From Patescibacteria group bacterium (GTDB lineage: Bacteria > Patescibacteriota > Minisyncoccia > Sungbacterales > GWA2-42-14), in contig JAGXAD010000034.1 in assembly GCA_018971745.1 (NCBI GenBank), positions 1-7,159 on the forward strand: a stretch of DNA of 7,159 bases, read 5' to 3'. The position numbers and the translations under genes were made by a program. The first letter of the stretch is position 1; the number at the start of each line of letters is the position of its first letter. The notes beneath the pieces were generated by a model. That model searched no databases. It saw only the letters and a list, made by a program, of their open reading frames with translations, and was not told the DNA's origin. This document shows positions 1 to 6,470 of the stretch, piece by piece.

Positions 1-1
1 T

Positions 2-499
2 TTGCCCGGGTACGGAGGCTCTAAATTTTTGGAACGCGCGCAAGCGCTGGCAAAGCAGGGGATGGTTGCTTTGCCGGATGACTGGAAAATTCCGTTTTAT
101 CTTGGCGTGCAATATCACATTGTCGGGAAAGATTACCGACAAGCGCTTACCTACATAAATTACGCCGCAAATAATCCGTCAGCGCCTCAGACGGTTGCGG
201 AAACGCGCGCGATTTATACCGCTAAATCGGGAAGTTTTGAATCGGCGCGGGCGCTTATGATAACGGTTGAAAAAACCGCGGATAACGATTTTACGCGCGA
301 TACGGCTCGGGCGTGGCTGGAACGAATAACTCTTTTGGAAAGCATTCAGGCTGCGGCGCGCGGATATCAAAAAAAGTTTGGTTTTGTACCCCGCAGTATT
401 GCCGAACTGGCGCGCGCCGGGTTTTTGCCCGCAGACGCGCAATTTGAAAATCTCGGAGTAATTATTCAGCCGGACGGCGCGATTACATTCAAGAAATGA
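2..499 (+). CDS. TPR-type repeat protein, C-terminal part (5' truncated by window)
   Basis: The frame is open from the left edge to TGA at 497-499, and the true start almost certainly lies upstream; a TTG at base 2 is not a convincing start. About the first 110 visible residues are alpha-helical with TPR-like spacing, for example FYLGVQYHIVGKDYRQAL and ARALMITVEKTADND, a helix-turn-helix pattern with small residues at packing positions. The last 50 residues change character. A helix (LLESIQAAARGYQKKFGFVP) leads to a SIAELARAGFLP segment and a short beta-like end, GVIIQPDGAITFKK. From memory this tail resembles the end of some bacterial TPR proteins in which a short 'D..G..Y.LD.DG.V.S.K' domain follows the repeats. 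TPR proteins are generally protein-interaction scaffolds, and no catalytic motif is visible. The next gene starts 27 nt downstream, so it may share an operon with the exporter. Specific function unknown. Confidence 0.7.
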   Translation: MPGYGGSKFLERAQALAKQGMVALPDDWKIPFYLGVQYHIVGKDYRQALTYINYAANNPSAPQTVAETRAIYTAKSGSFESARALMITVEKTADNDFTRDTARAWLERITLLESIQAAARGYQKKFGFVPRSIAELARAGFLPADAQFENLGVIIQPDGAITFKK

Positions 500-525
500 C
501 ATAAATTTTATGAGATAACGGGATT

Positions 526-2094
526 ATGAAAGCTATGTTGCAATTTGCATTGCGTCGTGCGCAAAAATCGATCGTAATTATTGTCATCGCTATTTTAGCA
601 AGCGGCGGTTTGGGGTATTGGTATTTTGCAAAAAGCAATTTGCCGCAAAGCCAACTTGTTGCGGTTACGCGCGGTACAATTTCTCAGGAAGTGACGGTTA
701 CCGGCAACACCAAGCCGGAGCAAAGCGTTGACCTTGCGTTTGAAAAAAGCGGGAAGGTCGCGGCGGTGTTTGCCGGCGTTGGCGATGCGGTGTCCGCCGG
801 AATGTTGTTGGTTAAACTTGACGCAAGCGAGCTTCTGGCTTCGCTCGCCGAGGCCGAAGCAAATGTTGATGCGCAAAACGCGAAACTCGCGGAATTGAAA
901 AGCGGCACGCGGCCCGAAGAAATACAAATTGATGAAATAAAAGTTGTCAATGCAGCGAGTGCCTTTGATGACGCGAAGCGCGGTTTAATAGACAAGCTCA
1001 ATGACGCATATACAAAATCGGACGATGCGGTGCGAAACACGGCGGACGAATTTTTCAGCAATCCGCGAAGTTCAAATCCGCAGTTTAATTTTTCGGGTAC
1101 TGACCCGCAATTAAAATCAAGCCTTGAACACAGCCGTTTTTTGCTTGAGTCGGCGCTTGCGGATTGGAACGCGTCTTTGCAGGCACTTTCATTAGGCAGC
1201 GAACTTGGTTCGTACGCTGATGCGGCAAAAAACAATCTCGGCGCGATAAAATCGTTTTTAGACGGCATTGCGCTTGCAATAAATTCTCTGACTCCTTCAT
1301 CAAGCGCTCCGCAATCAACGATTGATACGTACAAGGCAAATGTTGCAACCGCTCGCGCCAACATTAATGCGGCAATTGCAAATCTTTCAAGCGCGGTTGA
1401 AAAATGGCGTTCGCAGGATTCGGCCCTCACGCTTGCGCAAAATGAGTTGGCGCTCGCAAAAGCCGGAACGGTTTCCGAGCAAGTCGCGGCGCAGGAAGCC
1501 GCGGTGAAACAGGCACAAGCCAAGCGCGAAACCATTCAGGCGCAAATCGCAAAAACTGTTTTATATTCTCCAATTGCGGGCGTCATTACCAAGCAGGAAG
1601 CAAAAGTCGGAGAAATCGCTCCGGCAAATGTCGCGCTGGTTTCCGTGATTTCAAAAAATAAATTTGAAATTGACGCCAATGTGCCTGAAGCGGACATCGC
1701 AAAAATCAGCTTGGGAAACCGGGCGCGCGTTTCATTGGACGCGTACGGCAGTGACGTTATTTTTGCGGCGCGGGTCGGCAGGATTGACCCGGCGGAAACG
1801 ATTGTGGACGGCGTTCCCACATACCTCGTAAAATTCCAGTTTGATGATGAGGATCCCCGCATTAAATCGGGAATGACGGCAAACATTGACATTGAGACCG
1901 TAAAAAAAGAAGGTGTGCTCCTTTTGCCGCAACGCGTTGTCGTACGGAAAAACAACGAAACAATCGTTACACGCCGCGACACAACCGGGGATCGTGAGAT
2001 TAAAATAGAAATCGGCATTCGCGGAACGGACGGCATGATTGAAGTAGTGAGCGGGCTCCAAGAAGGGGATAGAATCGTTGTTTCATCCGAATAA
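526..2094 (+). CDS. MacA/HlyD-like membrane fusion protein (ABC exporter adaptor)
   Basis: This is a 522-residue adaptor subunit that would link a MacB-type ABC transporter to the cell exterior. One N-terminal membrane anchor spans about residues 14-35 (SIVIIVIAILASGGLGYWYF). The first half of a biotinyl-lipoyl-like domain lies at about 44-98 (VTVTGNTKPEQSVDLAFEKSGKV), and its second half at about 346-378 (LYSPIAGVITKQEAKVGEI). Between them is a long alpha-helical hairpin (about 100-345), rich in Ala, Gln and Glu. Beta-barrel (about 379-460) and membrane-proximal (about 463-520, ending GLQEGDRIVVSSE) domains follow. The protein is much longer than a typical MacA (about 370 residues); the extra length sits in the helical region at about 140-300. 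ATG 526 is preceded only by a weak ACGGG; ATG 535 is an alternative. It is followed after 2 nt by the ATPase gene. Family assignment is strong; the exported substrate is unknown. Confidence 0.9.
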   Translation: MKAMLQFALRRAQKSIVIIVIAILASGGLGYWYFAKSNLPQSQLVAVTRGTISQEVTVTGNTKPEQSVDLAFEKSGKVAAVFAGVGDAVSAGMLLVKLDASELLASLAEAEANVDAQNAKLAELKSGTRPEEIQIDEIKVVNAASAFDDAKRGLIDKLNDAYTKSDDAVRNTADEFFSNPRSSNPQFNFSGTDPQLKSSLEHSRFLLESALADWNASLQALSLGSELGSYADAAKNNLGAIKSFLDGIALAINSLTPSSSAPQSTIDTYKANVATARANINAAIANLSSAVEKWRSQDSALTLAQNELALAKAGTVSEQVAAQEAAVKQAQAKRETIQAQIAKTVLYSPIAGVITKQEAKVGEIAPANVALVSVISKNKFEIDANVPEADIAKISLGNRARVSLDAYGSDVIFAARVGRIDPAETIVDGVPTYLVKFQFDDEDPRIKSGMTANIDIETVKKEGVLLLPQRVVVRKNNETIVTRRDTTGDREIKIEIGIRGTDGMIEVVSGLQEGDRIVVSSE

Positions 2095-2096
2095 TT

Positions 2097-2819
2097 ATGA
2101 GTGCGATTATTGAAGCAAAAAATCTTACGAAAATTTATACGAATGACGGAGTAGAAACTCCGGCGCTCCGCGGAGTTTCGTTTGAAATTCAACAAGGAGA
2201 ATTTGTTGCGGTGATGGGCCCGTCCGGTTCGGGCAAATCAACCCTGCTTCATATTTTGGGTTTTTTGGACGCGCCTACTTCCGGAGAGTATCGTTTTGAC
2301 GGGAAGGCCGCGGAAGAGTATTCGGGCAACGAAATCGCGCGCTTGCGCAACAAAAAAATGGGATTTGTGTTTCAGGCGTTTAATCTCTTGCCGAAAACTT
2401 CGGTATTGGAAAATGTGAAATTGCCGATGCTGTATTCCGATGTTCCGGAACGGGAATGGGGCGCGCGCGCGGAAAAAGCGATTGCGTCAGTCGGGTTGTC
2501 GCATCGCCTGAATCATGAGTCCGCTCAACTTTCGGGCGGAGAAAAACAGCGCGTCGCAATCGCGCGCGCTCTCGTGACGAATCCCCAGGTGATTTTTGCG
2601 GATGAGCCGACCGGAAACCTTGATTCAAAATCCGGGCAGGCGGTTATGGAAATCATCCAGCGCCTAAGCGAGGAAGAAGGCAGGACCGTGGTTTTGATTA
2701 CGCACGAAACCTACACTGCGGAGCATGCCGAGCGCATCATTACGATGCACGACGGCACGATTGCAAGCGACGAGAAAGTTTATCATCGGCATAAGGCGAC
2801 TGATGGGTTAATTAAGTAA
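2097..2819 (+). CDS. MacB/LolD-type ABC transporter ATP-binding protein
   Basis: This 240-residue cytoplasmic ATPase has the full set of ABC motifs. Walker A is GPSGSGKST (41-49), the Q-loop is FVFQAFNLL with Q93, the signature is LSGGEKQR (145-152), and Walker B with the catalytic glutamate is VIFADEPTGNLD (E170). The H-loop is ITHE with H203. The N-terminal IIEAKNLTKIYTNDGVETPALRGVSFEI and the 'DEPTGNLDSKSG' segment are typical of the MacB/LolD/FtsE branch of exporters that work with FtsX-type permeases. It starts 2 nt after the adaptor stop with no clear Shine-Dalgarno sequence, which suggests translational coupling. It would energise the permease encoded 10 nt downstream. All catalytic residues are present, so it is expected to be active. 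Confidence 0.96.
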   Translation: MSAIIEAKNLTKIYTNDGVETPALRGVSFEIQQGEFVAVMGPSGSGKSTLLHILGFLDAPTSGEYRFDGKAAEEYSGNEIARLRNKKMGFVFQAFNLLPKTSVLENVKLPMLYSDVPEREWGARAEKAIASVGLSHRLNHESAQLSGGEKQRVAIARALVTNPQVIFADEPTGNLDSKSGQAVMEIIQRLSEEEGRTVVLITHETYTAEHAERIITMHDGTIASDEKVYHRHKATDGLIK

Positions 2820-2829
2820 AAAGAACGGT

Positions 2830-4068
2830 ATGATTTTTTCACACACCTTCAAAACCGCGCTCACGGGACTCAAAACGCATAAATCGCGCTCCGCTCTGAC
2901 TATTCTTGGCATTGTTATCGGCATTACCTCCATTATTTTGATTATGTCCGTGGGGCAGGGAGCGCAAAATCTGATTTTGGGGCAGATTCAAGGGCTCGGT
3001 TCGCGTACCATTGCGGTGATTCCCGGGCGCGAACCCTCTGGCCCGTCCGATTTCGCGCAAATTTTCAGCGACTCGCTCAAAGAACGGGATTTGACGCTCC
3101 TCATGCGCAAAGACAAGGCGCCGACCGTTGCCGAAGTTATGCCGATTGTTTTCGGAGGACAGACCGCCTCATACGGAAGCGAGACATATCGGCTAACGCT
3201 TTTTGGCGCATCCGACCTTATCTCAAAAATTTTTGATTTGTACCCTGCCCAGGGCGCGTTTTTTACCGAAGAAGACATTCGTGGCAGGGCGGATGTGGTT
3301 GTCATTGGCTCAAAAGTAAAAGATAAGTTGTTCGGGCAGTCGGACGCGCTTGGTGAGCGCATCCGCATCGGCGGAAGAAATTTGCGTATCATCGGCATCT
3401 TGCCGAAAAAAGGGCAGGTGTCTTTTTTCAATTTTGACGAAATGGCGTTAATGCCGTATACGACTGCCCAGCAATATATTTTCGGCATAAAATATTTCCA
3501 TCGTTTTATCGTGGAGGCGAACGCGGATGATGCCGTTTTGCAAACCGTGCGCGACATTACTTCAACCCTTCGCGAATCGCATAACATTACCGACTCAGCA
3601 AAGGATGATTTTTTCGTGCAGACATCAGCCGACCTTGCGTCGCGCCTTGCCACCATTACGAATGTGCTAACGCTTCTTTTGGTGTCCGTTGCCGCGGTGT
3701 CGCTTCTGGTCGGCGGCATCGGCATTATGAACATTATGCTCGTATCCGTTACCGAGCGCACGCGCGAGATCGGGCTTCGCAAAGCGCTCGGCGCTACGGA
3801 CCGCGACATTATGCGCCAATTTTTGTTTGAAGCCGTGATGCTGACCGCGGTCGGCGGCGTCATCGGAATTTTATTGGGCGCGTTTCTTTCCTTTGCTACG
3901 GCATTGGTTCTTTCGCGGGTCGTGGGGCTTTCATGGACATTTTCGTTTCCGGTTTCGGCGGCCCTTATCGGTTTTGTCGTTGCCGCCGGAGTCGGACTGG
4001 CATTTGGTCTGTACCCGGCCCGCCAAGCGTCGCAAAAAAGTCCGATTGAGGCGTTGCGATATGAATAG
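2830..4068 (+). CDS. MacB/FtsX-family ABC transporter permease
   Basis: This 412-residue membrane protein has the MacB layout: TM1 near residues 21-45 (SALTILGIVIGITSIILIM), then a large extracytoplasmic MacB_PCD-like domain at about 46-275. Three C-terminal TM segments follow at about 279-305, 332-362 and 374-396. The hallmark FtsX segment GGIGIMNIMLVSVTERTREIGLRKALGAT (about 295-323) and the closing GLYPARQASQKSPIEALRYE are both present. These are the cytoplasmic coupling region and C-terminal end usual for this family. In MacB-type systems the permease does not move substrate through a channel but transmits ATP-driven conformational change to the adaptor. Here the ATPase is a separate protein rather than fused, as in many Gram-positive-type MacAB homologues. 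The gene ends 6 nt before the branched element at 4075. Confidence 0.95.
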   Translation: MIFSHTFKTALTGLKTHKSRSALTILGIVIGITSIILIMSVGQGAQNLILGQIQGLGSRTIAVIPGREPSGPSDFAQIFSDSLKERDLTLLMRKDKAPTVAEVMPIVFGGQTASYGSETYRLTLFGASDLISKIFDLYPAQGAFFTEEDIRGRADVVVIGSKVKDKLFGQSDALGERIRIGGRNLRIIGILPKKGQVSFFNFDEMALMPYTTAQQYIFGIKYFHRFIVEANADDAVLQTVRDITSTLRESHNITDSAKDDFFVQTSADLASRLATITNVLTLLLVSVAAVSLLVGGIGIMNIMLVSVTERTREIGLRKALGATDRDIMRQFLFEAVMLTAVGGVIGILLGAFLSFATALVLSRVVGLSWTFSFPVSAALIGFVVAAGVGLAFGLYPARQASQKSPIEALRYE

Positions 4069-4074
4069 CCGCTC

Positions 4075-4213
4075 GGAAATGTGGTTTTGAAAAAACATAA
4101 AATTTTCCCGCCGAGAAAATTTTATTCGCCGGTTGCCTCGCTCCTCCTCCAACCTTGGTCGGAGGAGACTATGGCCGCTCGGCAACCGCAGCGTTTTTCA
4201 AAACCACATTTCC
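4075..4213. repeat. Branched palindromic element A (outer stem plus two inner hairpins)
   Basis: A perfect 20-bp outer inverted repeat pairs 4075-4094 with 4194-4213 and includes TTTTGAAAA (4085-4093) and TTTTCAAAA (4195-4203). Inside are two hairpins. The first is a perfect 11-bp stem (4097-4107 with 4115-4125) and a 7-nt loop, CCGCCGA. The second is two-tiered: an 8-bp base CGGTTGCC/GGCAACCG (4130-4137 with 4181-4188) carries an apical stem CTCCTCC/GGAGGAG (4144-4150 with 4161-4167). The 3' side between the tiers is unpaired and begins ACTATGG. Folded, this is a three-way junction. It starts 6 nt after the permease stop, so it could also end transcription of the exporter operon. It has an inverted structural partner at 6338-6470. 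Confidence 0.9.
4097..4125. repeat. Plain 11-7-11 hairpin inside element A
   Basis: A perfect 11-bp inverted repeat, ATAAAATTTTC (4097-4107) and GAAAATTTTAT (4115-4125), with a 7-nt GC-rich loop CCGCCGA. It lies 2 nt inside the left outer arm. Element B has a hairpin of identical dimensions, 2 nt inside its right outer arm, with a different stem sequence. Confidence 0.9.
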
Positions 4214-4281
4214 TCGCTTAAATAAATTTGATTTTTCTTGAATTTGGAAAACTACGGATGACTTGCCAAAAAACAAAAAAT

Positions 4282-4310
4282 TTGCATAAAATTAAAAATA
4301 GAGATACAAT
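4282..4310 (+). promoter_or_regulatory. Candidate sigma-70 promoter for the nuclease cassette
   Basis: TTGCAT at 4282-4287 and TACAAT at 4305-4310 are separated by exactly 17 nt, in very AT-rich DNA. Transcription would start near 4317, only about 17 nt before the ATG at 4334. A second -10-like TATAAT at 4316-4321 has no good -35 and would give an almost leaderless transcript. No Shine-Dalgarno sequence precedes the ATG. AT-rich sequence yields such matches by chance, so this is tentative. Confidence 0.45.
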
Positions 4311-4333
4311 ACGGTTATAATTTTTCCTTCCTT

Positions 4334-4654
4334 ATGATAAATGAAATTTCTAAATTAAAAATTAACGACCTGAATTTAAAAGAATGGAAAGAATATCAGG
4401 ATATTCTTACCGATAGTTTGTGGTTGATTGGTGAACGTGATAAGTCCGGCGCACACAATAACGCCTATCACGGCAATTTTATCCCGCAAATTCCGAATCA
4501 GATGATGCGCAGATTTACAAAAAAAGGTGATGTTGTTTTGGATGCTTTTTTGGGTAACGGCACAACTCTTATCGAATCAAAAAGGTTGGGGCGACACGGA
4601 ATAGGGATTGAACTTATACCGGAAGTTGCGCGTTCGGCAGTACAAAATATATGA
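4334..4654 (+). pseudogene. Truncated DNA (N4/N6) methyltransferase, SAM-binding part only
   Basis: The 106 residues read like the N-terminus of a DNA-modification methylase. NAYHGNFIPQIPNQMMRRFTKKGD leads into motif I, VVLDAFLGNGTTLIESKRLG (about 67-86, usual form D-P-F-x-G-x-G-T-T), and then GIGIELIPEVARSAVQNI. The Pro of DPF is replaced by Ala here. The protein stops right after the first SAM-binding strand and helix, before any catalytic (D/N/S)PP(Y/W) motif IV, so it cannot be a complete methyltransferase. The expected catalytic part is not readable downstream, because the next gene begins at ATG 4651 in another frame and overlaps this stop (ATGA). Most likely this is a remnant of a restriction-modification system, fused by deletion to the gene that follows. 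A small SAM-binding partner protein is possible but less likely. Confidence 0.75.
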
Positions 4655-5376
4655 ACGAAGAAGCCACATTTTCAGAAGCGATTGAGCAAGTAATGAAAAA
4701 TAACGGTTATTATGCGCCGCTAAAGTTGATATACAAAGAATTTGAAAAATATCGCAAATTTTCTGGTTTAACTCCGCTCAAAACGATACAAGAAAGGGTA
4801 CAACGCGACAAAAGATTTACACGCATTGGTCTTGGCGTGTATGCTCTTACCGAACACTTGGATAAGTTGCCGCAGATAATCACACCAAAAACTACGAGTG
4901 AAAAAACGAATCAGCGACATTCGGCAATTCAAGGGATGATTATTGAAATCGGCAATATGGAGGGTTTTGATACCTACACGCCAGACAGAAGCAAAGTGTT
5001 CGCCAATAAAGAGCTGGGCAACATTGCCACAATAAAAGAGTTTCCATTGTTCACTTATGAAAAGATAATCCATTCCGTAAAATTTGTTGATGTCGCGTGG
5101 TTTAATGAGCGTGGCTTTCCAGAAAAAATTTTTGAAGTTGAGGACTCGACGGATTTTCGCGGTTCTCTCGTCAAATTTGCTGAATTGCAAGATTTCAACA
5201 CGAGTTTCAATCTGGTTGCTTCCGCAGAACGGAAAACAAAATATGACCGCGAAGTTTCTAAGACCGCCTTCGTCAAAATTATTGAGCGTTGCCACTTCGT
5301 CAATTATTCCGAAGTTGAGAAGTATTACGACGTGGCATTAAATTATCACAAGGTCGCAAAATCAGTCATATTTTAA
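4651..5376 (+). CDS. HARE-HTH domain protein with restriction-endonuclease-like fold
   Basis: This 241-residue protein has two visible parts. Residues about 5-66 (TFSEAIEQVMKNNGYYAPLKLIYKEF ... RFTRIGLGVYALTE) match the HARE-HTH (HB1/ASXL) winged-helix pattern, a DNA-binding module found in restriction and chromatin proteins. Residues about 88-230 look like a PD-(D/E)XK-fold domain. VKFVDVAWF supplies D147, and FPEKIFEVEDSTDF supplies E162-x-E164, followed by GSLVKFAELQDFNTSFNLVASAERK. The EVE-(D/H)-(S/T)T...L.(K/R)..(E/D)L pattern is one I associate with predicted restriction nucleases, in which the usual E-x-K is E-x-E. Its ATG overlaps the truncated methylase stop, implying translational coupling; no Shine-Dalgarno sequence is visible. 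Probable role: DNA recognition and cleavage in a restriction or defence system. Enzymatic activity is inferred. Confidence 0.7.
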   Translation: MNEEATFSEAIEQVMKNNGYYAPLKLIYKEFEKYRKFSGLTPLKTIQERVQRDKRFTRIGLGVYALTEHLDKLPQIITPKTTSEKTNQRHSAIQGMIIEIGNMEGFDTYTPDRSKVFANKELGNIATIKEFPLFTYEKIIHSVKFVDVAWFNERGFPEKIFEVEDSTDFRGSLVKFAELQDFNTSFNLVASAERKTKYDREVSKTAFVKIIERCHFVNYSEVEKYYDVALNYHKVAKSVIF

Positions 5377-5384
5377 TTACAACT

Positions 5385-5513
5385 ATGGAAAAATTAAAGA
5401 AAGAAATTGAAGAGCCGATTAGGTGCACAGAATGCGGTGAAATTTATGAGCCCGCTAGCGGGTATACAGATATAAGGTGCGCTAATTGCGGCAATCATCA
5501 AAACGTGAATTGA
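5385..5513 (+). CDS. Small zinc-ribbon protein (42 aa)
   Basis: A short ORF starts at ATG 5385, 8 nt after the previous stop, and ends in TGA at 5511-5513. It carries two CxxCG knuckles: IRCTECGEIYEP (C14, C17) and IRCANCGNHQ (C32, C35), 14 residues apart. This is the standard rubredoxin-like zinc ribbon, with one Zn bound by four cysteines. The pattern is too regular to be chance, so I regard it as real coding sequence. There is no clear Shine-Dalgarno sequence. Loss of one base near 5511 would join it in frame to the nuclease reading frame that follows (EPYKIYAEGVREW...). It may therefore be the N-terminal zinc-binding domain of a once longer protein rather than an independent gene. Role otherwise unknown. 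Confidence 0.65.
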   Translation: MEKLKKEIEEPIRCTECGEIYEPASGYTDIRCANCGNHQNVN

Positions 5514-5538
5514 GCCATATAAGATTTACGCGGAAGGC

Positions 5539-6324
5539 GTGAGGGAATGGGAGGCATTGGACGAAATTAAAAATATGACCTCGCCCAATCAAATGTTGTG
5601 GAGTTTGATTTATAGAAAATTGAAAGGCAATCGCGGCAACACAATGATTACTATTTACGAAGCGGAACGGCTAACGCAACTTATCAGAAATAAAAATAAC
5701 CGAATGGAATTAAGTTGTGAGAATAAAATGTTTTCGTTTGATTCGACTGCTCAAAAAATTATTTGCGCCAATCAGCGACTCAATTCTTATACTGGGCGGA
5801 AGGAAGAAATAAATTTATTGCCACGATTGATCGCTAAATATCAGGCTGGAAATTCTTTTGAGGCACATTTGCAAGCGTACATAACTAAAAATCTAGGCGA
5901 GGGTAAAAATAAAAGTTTGGACGTGGCAATACTAAATGACGCAGAAATGGAGTGGCTTGGCAATGAAGTTTCTTGTGGCGTTGGTATGCAGAGAATTGAT
6001 GTTATGCCGTCAGTGATACAAAACGAACAAAGAATACTAATTCCCGTCGAACTAAAAGCGGTTGAAGCGGACGAAAAGAACATCGTACAAATCCAAAGGT
6101 ATGTTGATTGGATTGAGCAGTATTATATTCCTAATCGCCAAAGCGATATTCATCCGGTTTTGGTAACAAAGAAAATAAACAATAAACAATCAAATACCTA
6201 TCAACGATTGATTGATAGTTTTAACCGTTTCAACCAAGCAAATAAAAATCGATGCGTCCGTTTGAAGTTTGTTGAATTTGATTTAGATAATGGAGATTTA
6301 ACTTTTGAGACGGTTTTGTATTAA
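5539..6324 (+). CDS. NucS-like (DUF91-type) PD-(D/E)XK nuclease, probably N-terminally truncated
   Basis: The C-terminal half carries nuclease motifs in the order seen in the NucS/EndoMS nuclease domain: a helix with E108 (FEAHLQAYITKNL), D154 in MQRIDVM, E171-x-K173 in IPVELKAVE, and Q184 in IVQIQRYVDWIEQYY. All proposed metal-binding and catalytic residues are present. The N-terminal part (TSPNQMLWSLIYRKLKGNRGNTMITIYEAERL) is basic and may bind DNA. The start is doubtful. GTG 5539 has a GGAAGG only 1 nt upstream, and ATG 5575 has no Shine-Dalgarno sequence. The frame is open further back to 5509, reading protein-like residues (EPYKIYAEGV) before any start codon. I infer either a lost 5' end or a one-base frameshift from the zinc-ribbon ORF; the joined product would be about 312 residues. 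Likely role: sequence- or structure-specific endonuclease of a defence cassette. Confidence 0.7.
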   Translation: MREWEALDEIKNMTSPNQMLWSLIYRKLKGNRGNTMITIYEAERLTQLIRNKNNRMELSCENKMFSFDSTAQKIICANQRLNSYTGRKEEINLLPRLIAKYQAGNSFEAHLQAYITKNLGEGKNKSLDVAILNDAEMEWLGNEVSCGVGMQRIDVMPSVIQNEQRILIPVELKAVEADEKNIVQIQRYVDWIEQYYIPNRQSDIHPVLVTKKINNKQSNTYQRLIDSFNRFNQANKNRCVRLKFVEFDLDNGDLTFETVLY

Positions 6325-6337
6325 ACCATAAGTGAAT

Positions 6338-6470
6338 AAAACGGTTTTTGAAAACACTCGAAATGAGTTTTTGCATGGTCTTCCGATTTGTCAAAATTGG
6401 AAGAAAAACTCATTTCGCGTGAGTCGTAAAATCGCGCTGGGATTTTACGACGATTTTCAAAAACTGTTTT
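6338..6470. repeat. Branched palindromic element B (inverted relative of element A)
   Basis: The outer arms are 17 nt (6338-6354 with 6454-6470), with one G.T wobble, and contain TTTTGAAAA (6346-6354) and TTTTCAAAA (6454-6462). They enclose 99 nt. The first inner structure is two-tiered: 6355-6372 pairs with 6404-6421 (one mismatch), and an apical stem 6380-6389 pairs with 6394-6403 (one G.T), with a 7-nt unpaired GCATGGT at 6373-6379. The second is a perfect 11-bp hairpin, 6423-6433 with 6441-6451, loop GCGCTGG. Relative to element A the order of simple and composite hairpins is reversed. It begins 13 nt after the nuclease stop and may also terminate that transcript. Confidence 0.9.
6423..6451. 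repeat. Plain 11-7-11 hairpin inside element B
   Basis: A perfect inverted repeat, GTCGTAAAATC (6423-6433) and GATTTTACGAC (6441-6451), flanks a 7-nt loop, GCGCTGG. The size (29 nt) and the 2-nt distance from the outer arm equal those of the hairpin at 4097-4125 in element A, but on the opposite side. Confidence 0.9.

Noticed and set aside
684..1535. Long minus-strand open frame of 283 codons inside the adaptor gene
   Set aside because: It lies opposite a clear coding gene, is rich in Ala/Ser/Cys as expected for an antisense shadow, and shows no domain.
2988..3863. Minus-strand open frame of 291 codons inside the permease gene
   Set aside because: It is an antisense shadow of a well-supported MacB permease; its composition and motifs carry no protein signal.
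4097..4125. Simple intrinsic terminator
   Set aside because: The stem is AT-rich and is followed by TTATTCG rather than a clean T-run. The whole branched element may still terminate transcription, but this hairpin alone is not a typical terminator.
4075..4213. Integron attC-like recombination site
   Set aside because: The long imperfect palindrome suggested it, but there are no R/L core sites of the expected form, and the three-way branched plan is not that of attC. No integrase is visible.
4075..6470. CRISPR array or insertion sequence
   Set aside because: There is no series of short direct repeats with spacers. No transposase gene and no target-site duplication were found outside the two elements.
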